This document shows positions 1 through 6,200 of a stretch of DNA of 7,574 nucleotides, piece after piece. The notes under the pieces were generated by a model, which was not told the origin of the DNA, searched no databases, and saw nothing but the letters and a program-made list of their open reading frames with translations. Position 1 is the first letter of the stretch. The number at the start of each line of letters is the position of its first letter. A program made the position numbers and the translations under genes. Source of the DNA: Candidatus Poseidoniaceae archaeon (GTDB lineage: Archaea; Thermoplasmatota; Poseidoniia; Poseidoniales; Poseidoniaceae); the NCBI GenBank assembly GCA_029250305.1, contig JAQXFM010000342.1, forward strand, positions 1-7,574, in the 5' to 3' direction.

Positions 1-110
1 GCCCCCTTTTCGGGCATGATTGTTTCTCTGTCCCACCCGAGATGGCCTTGCAAGGCTTGCAATCGATGGATGTCTTTGACGGCGGTGATGAAGGCTTTGT
101 AGGCGCTCAT
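1..110 (-). CDS. M32 family metallocarboxypeptidase (carboxypeptidase Taq type), N-terminal fragment
   Basis: The first 36 codons of a gene that runs off the left edge. The translation starts MSAYKAFITAVKDIH and contains LGWDRETIMPEKG at residues 24-36. That LGWD-x-E-x-x-MP signature is characteristic of the N-terminus of M32 carboxypeptidases, cytosolic zinc or cobalt enzymes that remove C-terminal residues from peptides; their HExxH catalytic motif lies far downstream and is outside the window. The ATG at 110 is chosen because it leaves about 25 residues before the conserved Trp, as usual for the family. An in-frame ATG at 128 would add six residues. No convincing Shine-Dalgarno site precedes either start. 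The gene is divergent from the M29-like gene at 228, which suggests a shared control region. Family assignment is from the short motif only, and an intact enzyme cannot be confirmed here. Confidence 0.72.
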   Translation of the reverse strand, partial: MSAYKAFITAVKDIHRLQALQGHLGWDRETIMPEKG

Positions 111-227
111 GATTTCCCATCGGGGCATGGCACATGAACGCTCGTATGCGCAGACCACAGGTCGCGAGGTGGAGATGCACGGACATGTCGGCCACACCTT
201 CAAGATACGAGGCCCCTTCCGATTGAC
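111..227. other. Divergent intergenic spacer between the M32 and M29-like genes
   Basis: A 117-base spacer that must hold the start signals for both divergent genes. No AT-rich archaeal TATA box or strong ribosome binding site is visible on either strand. It contains an 8-base palindrome GACATGTC (182-189) and 7-base inverted arms CTCGTAT (141-147) and ATACGAG (205-211), which could be operator-like or chance. The absence of a Shine-Dalgarno site next to the ATG at 228 would fit a leaderless transcript, but this is inference. Confidence 0.4.
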
Positions 228-1400
228 ATGGCCAAAACGTTCGGTAAGGACGATGACAATTTGGCCGCCCAAGAAGACCATGAAATCGAGCTGGCTGTGG
301 CTGAACTCGAAGGCATCGATCTTGAATCAGAGGGACAGCCTGAGGCCGAACCGCTCATGGCCGTTGTCCCCGATAATGAAATCTCATTTGACAAACTGAC
401 CTCGGAAGAAATCAATGAACAGTTGAAGCGAAGTGCGAAGATGGTGATCGAAACATGCATGGACATCCGCCGCGGCGAAAACGTTCTCATTGTATGTGAC
501 CCGACAACTGGCGATATTGGTCAGGCGTTGCATGAGGCTGCAAACGAACGCTCCGACCGGGTGCTGCTCATCGTCATGCCAAAAGCAAGGCATCATGGCG
601 AAGAACCGCCAAGCCCGGTCGCGAATCTAATGCGCCAGCAACAGGTCGTCATTGCCCCAACTCGCTACTCATTGACGCACACTCGGGCAGTCCGTCAAGC
701 GCAAAAAGATGGAGCACGGGTGGCTACGATGCCCGGCATGACCAATGAAATGTTTTGTCGAGGAGGAATGTCAGCGGATTTCACCGAGGTGAAGAAACGA
801 ATTGGTGCACTCCAGCCTCATCTTCGTCGCAGGCGGATCCTCAACGTCAAATCAGAACAAGGAACTGATGTCACATTTGAGGTGAACTGGCGTGAATGGA
901 AGCTCGATGACAATGGAATCTGCAATCGGCCAAGGATGCTGACAAACCTTCCAGCAGGAAAAGCGTTCATCATGCCGCGGGAAGGAACCATGAACGGAAC
1001 GGTCGTCATTGACGGTTCGTGGGAATCCAATTTGGTTGATGAACCCGTCACGCTCACCATCGAAGCCGGCATGGTTGTCGATGTGACTGGTGGAACAATT
1101 GCTGCCTCAATTCGCCAAGAGTTTGGAGAAGCAGCCGGCCGATTGCGAGTGAAAGACCGCGAGAACGTATGGACGGTGGCCGAGTTTGGCTTCGGAATGA
1201 ATCCGCACGCTCGTTTGTTTGGGAATGTTCTCGAAGATGAAAAGCGATTGGGCACCTGCTATTTTGCTGTTGGAGATAACTCTGCACTCGGTGGGTCTTC
1301 GTCTGTTGGCATTCATATTCCAGGGGTTCTCAAAGAAGCAAGCCTCTGGTTTGACGACACCCATGTTCTCGACAAGGGGCAGTTTTTGCTCCAGTTGTGA
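228..1400 (+). CDS. M29/NicX-like (leucyl aminopeptidase-type) protein with degenerate metal site
   Basis: A 390-residue cytosolic protein. Residues about 65-390 match the M29 aminopeptidase / NicX fold family by motif: RRGENVLIVCDP (81-92), TRYSLTHTRAVR (145-156), NLPAGKAFIMPREG (240-253), AEFGFGMNP (318-326), EDEKRLGTCYFAVGDN (336-351) and GIHIPGVL (361-368). Active family members bind two metals through two Glu, one His and an HxD pair. Aligned by eye, E319 and H363 are kept, but the first Glu is K245, the His of the usual GTVHIA-like motif is Y345, and the Asp of HxD is P365. This suggests loss or change of catalysis. Residues 1-63 form an acidic extension (19 Asp/Glu, 3 Lys) before the family domain. 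ATG 228 is the first start after an in-frame stop at 135-137; M44 is an alternative. The gene is divergent from the M32 gene and ends exactly where the converging neighbour ends. Family confidence is high, function uncertain. Confidence 0.8.
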   Translation: MAKTFGKDDDNLAAQEDHEIELAVAELEGIDLESEGQPEAEPLMAVVPDNEISFDKLTSEEINEQLKRSAKMVIETCMDIRRGENVLIVCDPTTGDIGQALHEAANERSDRVLLIVMPKARHHGEEPPSPVANLMRQQQVVIAPTRYSLTHTRAVRQAQKDGARVATMPGMTNEMFCRGGMSADFTEVKKRIGALQPHLRRRRILNVKSEQGTDVTFEVNWREWKLDDNGICNRPRMLTNLPAGKAFIMPREGTMNGTVVIDGSWESNLVDEPVTLTIEAGMVVDVTGGTIAASIRQEFGEAAGRLRVKDRENVWTVAEFGFGMNPHARLFGNVLEDEKRLGTCYFAVGDNSALGGSSSVGIHIPGVLKEASLWFDDTHVLDKGQFLLQL

Positions 1401-2990
1401 TCACTGGACTGCGTTTTGGGTTCCACAAATTGGGCAGAACCGCCAGTATGGGTCGAGCCCGATGCCACAACCACGGCACATCACACCAGACCGAATGGTT
1501 GGTTGAACTGACGGCATTGTTGGGTGGGCTTGGTTCCACTGGTGCGTGGGTTGTTGTTGATTCCAACCTTGTTGCTGTTGTTGCTGATTCCAACCCTGTT
1601 GTTGCGGTTGTTGTTGATTCCAACCTTGTTGAGGTTGCTGTGGTTGTTGAGGCTGTTGCTGCTGAGGTTGTTGAGGCTGTTGCTGTTGTTGAACAGGTTG
1701 ATTCAACGGCTTTCGTACCGGAGCCACAGGACGAGGGAGCGCTGCTGCTTTGCCAGCTGCAGGTGAAGACATGAACTCAGAGAGGGAGACGCTGCCGTCT
1801 CCATCAGTGTCAGCCTCTGCGTGCAACGCTGTTGCTTCCTCAAGGGTTGTGCCAGTCGCAACAGCTAACTCTTCAACCGATAATTGCTCGCTGCCATCAG
1901 TATCTGCTGCGATGAAGTGCTCTGCTGCGCTGGTGAACAATTCCTCTTCGGTAACTGGCATTTCCAACGGAGAAACTGCTGGCTCCGGGGCTACGGGTTC
2001 GAGAGCAGGTTCTGGAATGGCCTCTTGGACAGGTTCTGGTGCGACTGGAACCATTGGTTCTGGGAGTTCTTCTTGGACTGGCTCTGGAGCATGGGTTGGG
2101 ACTGAGACTTCAGCTGATTCCTCTTTAAGACCGATATCAAAAGCACCAGCGAAAGCGTCTTGTGTTGCTTTAGCGACTTGCTTTTCATTCGTTGTGTCCA
2201 CGGTTGGTTCCACAACTGGTTCATTGATCATTGGTGGCAGTTCCACCTTTGCAGACAGCGATTCCGGAGCGGCCGCGATTGGCAAAGGCACTGGTTCTGA
2301 GGCTGTTGGAAGCGGGATGCTTGGTTCATTCGCCGCAGGTTTTGGCACTGGCACAGATGCGGGTGCCGAAGGCGTTGGAGCCATTGGGACACTTGCCGAG
2401 GCTGCAACACCGCTTGCCAATGTAGGGACTGGAAGTGCGTGGCCCGCAACATCGAGGGCAGCCTCCAGTTCTTCTGCCACCGTCAGCAAGGATGCTTTGT
2501 TTGCCTCTGGTTGGGCCAAAAACGATTCAACGGTCGTGAGGTAGCGAGTGACTTCCCCTTTGCCCCCCGTCGCATACGCAACGGCTAACAGTTTCAGAAG
2601 TTTCATTGGATCTGCAAGGGTTGTGAGCTTGGCCAACTCCTCCTCACTGAGCGACGGTGTGTTGCCTGAACTGCCGCCTGCAGAATCGGGGGTTCCCAAG
2701 TAATGCGAAAGAGGATCAGGCATGGTCATGATGCCCAAATGGCCAGCAACGAGGTAGTAAATTTCTCCACCCTCGCACTGGATTCGCTCGCTTGCTGCAT
2801 TGAAATCAAACTCTCCCGGGAGAAGGACAATGTCGGAGAGAACTTCGAAGAACTTCTCCATGGCTTCGAGGCGATCCATTGCCATTAACGTGTGAACCAT
2901 GTCCGAAGATTCAGTGATGCCGAAATAGGCGGCAGCATCGTCAACTTCGATGCCATCGGGCATTGATTCTCCAGGCAATTCATCGACCAT
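1401..2990 (-). CDS. EF-hand, glutamine-rich, zinc-ribbon protein; unrecognised family
   Basis: A 529-residue protein that I do not recognise as a named family. There is no signal peptide or membrane helix, so it is probably cytosolic. Order of parts: residues 1-185, a mostly helical region of unknown role (for example EEELAKLTTLADPMKLLKLL near 116-135); 186-350, a disordered linker rich in Pro, Ala, Val and Glu with PEPVQE-type repeats; 363-374 and 394-405, two EF-hand loops (DTDGSEQLSVEE and DTDGDGSVSLSE) with acidic or oxygen ligands at positions 1, 3, 5 and 12; 431-487, a Gln-rich tract with three GWNQQQ units; 505-522, a C-terminal zinc ribbon, CxxC-x10-CxxC. The ATG at 2990 is preceded by a G-rich stretch (GTAGGGGGTTGA) that may serve as a weak ribosome site. 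It lies 81 bases downstream of the surface protein gene on the same strand, suggesting co-transcription. The combination points to a calcium-responsive adaptor or assembly protein, which is inference. Confidence 0.88.
   Translation of the reverse strand: MVDELPGESMPDGIEVDDAAAYFGITESSDMVHTLMAMDRLEAMEKFFEVLSDIVLLPGEFDFNAASERIQCEGGEIYYLVAGHLGIMTMPDPLSHYLGTPDSAGGSSGNTPSLSEEELAKLTTLADPMKLLKLLAVAYATGGKGEVTRYLTTVESFLAQPEANKASLLTVAEELEAALDVAGHALPVPTLASGVAASASVPMAPTPSAPASVPVPKPAANEPSIPLPTASEPVPLPIAAAPESLSAKVELPPMINEPVVEPTVDTTNEKQVAKATQDAFAGAFDIGLKEESAEVSVPTHAPEPVQEELPEPMVPVAPEPVQEAIPEPALEPVAPEPAVSPLEMPVTEEELFTSAAEHFIAADTDGSEQLSVEELAVATGTTLEEATALHAEADTDGDGSVSLSEFMSSPAAGKAAALPRPVAPVRKPLNQPVQQQQQPQQPQQQQPQQPQQPQQGWNQQQPQQQGWNQQQQQQGWNQQQPTHQWNQAHPTMPSVQPTIRSGVMCRGCGIGLDPYWRFCPICGTQNAVQ
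1425..1478 (-). other. C-terminal zinc ribbon of the EF-hand protein
   Basis: Encodes residues 505-522, CRGCGIGLDPYWRFCPIC, with the four zinc ligands C505, C508, C519 and C522. The GCG and PxCG turns around the knuckles are typical of zinc-ribbon domains found at protein termini in archaea. Such ribbons usually mediate protein or nucleic-acid contacts; which applies here cannot be told. The ribbon lies seven residues from the C-terminus. Confidence 0.82.
1530..1700 (-). repeat. Glutamine-rich tract with GWNQQQ repeats
   Basis: Encodes residues 431-487, of which most are Gln, first as QQP-type repeats and then as three GWNQQQ units about 9-10 residues apart, followed by a diverged QWNQ. On the plus strand the matching DNA repeat GATTCCAACC occurs at 1559-1568, 1586-1595 and 1616-1625, spaced 27 and 30 bases. 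Gln codons are a mixture of CAA and CAG, so the tract is not a fresh single-triplet expansion. Low-complexity Gln/Asn tracts with spaced aromatics resemble prion-like domains of other organisms. Confidence 0.88.
1776..1904 (-). other. Paired EF-hand calcium-binding loops
   Basis: Encodes residues 363-405. The first loop is DTDGSEQLSVEE (363-374) and the second DTDGDGSVSLSE (394-405). Both have Asp at positions 1 and 3, Ser or Asp at 5 and the bidentate Glu at 12. The helical spacing between them (ELAVATGTTLEEATALHAEA) suits a canonical EF-hand pair, so calcium binding is likely. Confidence 0.85.
1977..2093 (-). repeat. Pro/Glu repeat linker (PEPVQE type)
   Basis: Encodes residues 300-338 of the EF-hand protein, an imperfect repeat built on APEPVQEELPEP, APEPVQEAIPEP and LEPVAPEP. 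It is expected to be extended and disordered and acts as a spacer between the helical N-terminal region and the EF-hands. No other function is evident. Confidence 0.7.
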
Positions 2991-3071
2991 GATTCAACCC
3001 CCTACGCCTTGCCCACCTGTGTGTGGTTCTTGAGGATGATGCCACCCTTCGTTTGGTGAATCGACATTGTT
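2991..3071 (-). other. Short gap between surface-protein and EF-hand genes
   Basis: An 81-base gap between two co-directional genes. I see no AT-rich promoter element and no U-tract hairpin terminator, so read-through from the surface-protein gene into the EF-hand gene is likely. The gap is nearly filled by a possible 21-codon ORF, described separately. Confidence 0.4.
3002..3067 (-). CDS. Possible 21-codon small ORF between the two large genes
   Basis: On the minus strand an ATG at 3067 opens a 21-residue frame beginning MSIHQTKGGIILKNH and ending at a TAG at 3004-3002, eleven bases before the start of the EF-hand gene. A purine-rich GGAAGGAG lies about eleven bases upstream of the ATG, inside the end of the surface-protein gene, and could be a ribosome site. 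The composition is protein-like and unlike its neighbours. The frame is also open upstream inside the surface-protein gene in a shifted frame. It may be chance; nothing is recognised in it. Confidence 0.25.
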   Translation of the reverse strand: MSIHQTKGGIILKNHTQVGKA

Positions 3072-3257
3072 TCATCGACTCCTTCCGAGGTCATAGATGG
3101 CACGTGATTGAGGTGCTGACCAACCCGTTTCCTGCAACTGCATGAGGATGCTTCGCTCCTGTTCATCATCGTCAATAGCAGATCGTACCCAGTCGGCTGC
3201 AGATTCACGGTCGTCCGCTTGCCAATCCTCAAAGATACTTAGATCGATGTTGATTCT
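3072..3257 (-). other. C-terminal cytoplasmic domain of the surface protein
   Basis: Encodes residues 1440-1500, separated from the membrane helix by a low-complexity linker. It starts INIDLSIFEDWQADDRESAA and ends LQETGWSAPQSRAIYDLGRS. The pattern of charged and hydrophobic residues predicts short amphipathic helices. Its ordered look after about 115 disordered residues implies a docking role inside the cell. I do not recognise a named family. Confidence 0.55.
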
Positions 3258-6200
3258 TGCTTTACGAACCTTCGCCGAACCATCTTCTGTCGCTTCCTCG
3301 ACGGCGACTTTCGAGGCCACCTTGGCTGCGGACACCTTGCTCGGGCCGGCACGGTTCCGTGGTGGGCCAGAAGGGGCTTTGGATTGAGGTGGTCCTGATG
3401 TTGGCCCTCGGCCTGGTGGACCACCGCTCGGTTTACCGGGCCCTCTTCCGGCAGGCCCTCGTCCCTTTGGCCCGCCTGTAGGGGCGGGCTTTGGTCGAGG
3501 TTTGGTTTGCTGCGGCGAAGCGCGGGTTGATGGGAAAGAAGAGGAAAACGAACCATAATCGCTCTCATCATCATCCCAGTCCTCATCGTCATCATCATCG
3601 TAATCGAATTCGTCGCTTCGAACCAAGCGGCGGATGACAAGAAGAAGCACGACAACGCCAATCAATGCGCCAACACCTGCCAAAGCAGCGTTGGTGGGAG
3701 AAAGGCCGAACAATTCAGACGAGGTTTCATCGTCACCCGCAGATGCAATTGGGCAACCGTCGCCATAGCCGCCATTTTGACCGGCGGGCTGATCAGGGCA
3801 ATTGTCGTCGTAATCGAAGACGCCATCGTTGTCAGCGTCGCTCTGGGTTGGGTCGCAACCGTTGGAATCGACATAGGTTTTGTAGGCGGGTTTGGTATCT
3901 GGACAAAGGTCAGCGTCCGTACCTGATGCATTGTCACCGTAGCCATCACGGTCTCGATCTTCCCACTGCGTCGGGTTGCCTGCCAAACCTGTTGGTTCGA
4001 ACAAGTCACGGTAACCGTCACCATCATCGATACAGCCTAAGAAATCAATGAATGAAGTCCCGTTTTCAATCGGGCAGTCATCTGCATTTTGTCCATCGAT
4101 GTTGTCACCATAGCCATCACCATCTTGGTCAAACCACTGTGTAGCATCGGTCGGGAATGCATCCCCAGTTTGGTTTTCACGAAGACCGGAAGTTGCGTTT
4201 ACTGAGTAGGTGTATGTGCCTTTGTAGCCATCGCCATCGAGGTCCTGCTCCAATGCTGTTTCATCGGTGCAGCCGGTGACGTCAACAGGGAAGCCTGCTG
4301 GTGTGCTTGGGCAAGCATCGTCTGCGTCGCTCACCCCATCGTCATCGCTGTCCAATTGTGCGGTTGAACATCCATTTGCGTCGACTTCAGTTTCGACAGT
4401 GAGTGGACACAAATCAACTGGGTCGAACACACCATCACCATCAGAATCTGTTTCACGCTGGACTTCACTGCATCCAATCGCATCGACGACGTCTTGGTAT
4501 TCGGTTTGTGGACATTGGTCCATGTCATTCATCACACCGTCTTGGTCTTCATCGAGTTGATTGTCAGCGCATCCTGCTTGATTGACGGTGAGACCGGCGT
4601 CGGTGTTCGGGCATGTGTCTTGTTCATTTGAGACAAAATCACCATCGTCGTCGGTGTCATCGATAAATCGACATCCTATACCGGTTTCACCACCGTTTGG
4701 CACTGTGCCTTCGAGCACACCAGCAATAGTGGTGCATTCATCTGCTTGGTAGCCATCGGGGTTGTCTCCAAATCCATCACCGTCGAAGTCAAGCCACTGA
4801 GTCGGTTCGAGAGGGAACGCATCCGAGGAATCCTCCCATCCGTCGCCATCGGCGTCAGGGCATCCAAAGACAGGGTTGGTGGAGTTGCCCCAAACACCAG
4901 GGCATCCATCGAGTTCCAATCCAGCACCATTGTTGGTCAAATCTTCATCTGAGAGATCATAGAACGAGGTCCAGCGGTCAGGGTATCCATCGCTGTCATT
5001 ATCTTCTGCTGCTGCAATGTTGTCGGGGAACAAATCGGGGTTAGTCGCACCTTGAGAGTTGTTGTCCCCATAGCCATCTCCATCTGAATCGGCCCACTGT
5101 GTTGGATCGAGTGGCCACATATCGGCGCCCATGGATTCGTTCCATTCAAAGAAGCCTCCGATGTCCGAGGGGTCGGATGACCCGTCGAGGTCAGTATCTA
5201 AGCAGCCATTGCGGTCTCGCCACGAAGCACCCCAGTCCCATGGGCAAGCATCTCCTGTCACGGTATCTGAGTCGTTATCACCCCAGCCATCACCATCATA
5301 ATCGGCGTACTGAGAGGGATTGAATGGGAACAAGTCGCCAGTTGGATTGTTTGGATCAAGCGGTGTTGCGCAGCAGTCTGGCCCTGAATTGTCGCCGTAA
5401 CCATCACCATCAGAATCCTTGGATTGCTTCCAGTTTAGAATGAACACATCGCCGTCGTAAAACGAGACGTCGTTGTCGGACCAGCCGTCCTGATCAAAGT
5501 CAATGCAGCCTAGACGGCCAAGCCATGAAGTTCCAGGATCATCCTGGCAACCATCATCCGTGTCCGCATAGCCATCTGCATCAAAATCAACGCAGCCATA
5601 GGTGTAGAAGGAAGACGTGGCAGGGACTGTCGAGCAATCATCGGCCATTGGACCGTCGGGATTATCGCCGTAATTGTCGGCATCGCTGTCTGCCCATTGA
5701 TTGCCCAAATTGGGCAAATCATCAATGAGGTCAAACACAAGATCCCGGTCTGTGTCTTGATAGATTCGCACAACGCTCACATCATCGAGTGTGTCATCCC
5801 AGACGCTGAGATGGATGGTCCCGTTGTTGTCTACTTGTGCGCTGGTTTGACTTCCAGCCGCTTTGTAGCCAAATGCGAGGGTCGACCAGGAGGTGCTGTT
5901 GATGGAGGCAGCGTCTTTGGCAATTGCGTTCCATGTCAGGGCGTTGTCAGAGCCTGTGCTGGTCATGAGAAGGTAATGCTCATCCATCACGACAAGGTCC
6001 CAAGCGCCTTCCAAGTTCGATTCAGGTTGAGTCCCAAACGCCTCCCATTCGCTGCTGTTGGTGCGGGTGTAAATCGAAGGTGTCGGCGTGTTGCTGCGCA
6101 GGGCGAGCGTCGGCTCACTTCCCCCAACGAGGTCGAGGTTGTACTGCGCCATTGAGCCCGCAGGTTGAGGAACAACTGCGCTTGTCCAGTTGGTGTCGTT

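Noticed and set aside
109..399. Plus-strand 96-codon frame across the spacer
   Set aside because: It overlaps the M32 and M29-like genes in another frame, and the M29-like frame carries recognisable family motifs.
1550..1700. CRISPR-like spaced repeats
   Set aside because: The GATTCCAACC copies are short, spaced 27 and 30 bases, and are fully explained by in-frame GWNQQQ protein repeats.
1524..1766. Plus-strand Leu-rich frame resembling a membrane helix
   Set aside because: It is the complement of the Gln-rich tract (CAA/CAG read as TTG/CTG), giving a spurious poly-Leu segment.
1750..2544. 264-codon plus-strand frame rich in Ser, Gly and Thr
   Set aside because: It is antisense to the Pro/Ala-rich linker and EF-hands of the minus-strand gene, whose domains are recognisable; the Ser/Gly bias is the mirror of that composition.
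2991..3063. Inverted repeat GATTCA/TGAATC as a terminator between the two large genes
   Set aside because: Six-base arms about 60 bases apart with no U-tract; too weak to support.
3002..3232. 76-codon minus-strand frame reaching into the end of the surface-protein gene
   Set aside because: Its upstream part overlaps the conserved-looking C-terminal domain in another frame; only the last 21 codons in the gap are worth considering.
5697..6155. 152-codon plus-strand frame opposite the surface protein
   Set aside because: No recognisable motif, and it lies within continuous, repeat-bearing coding sequence on the other strand.
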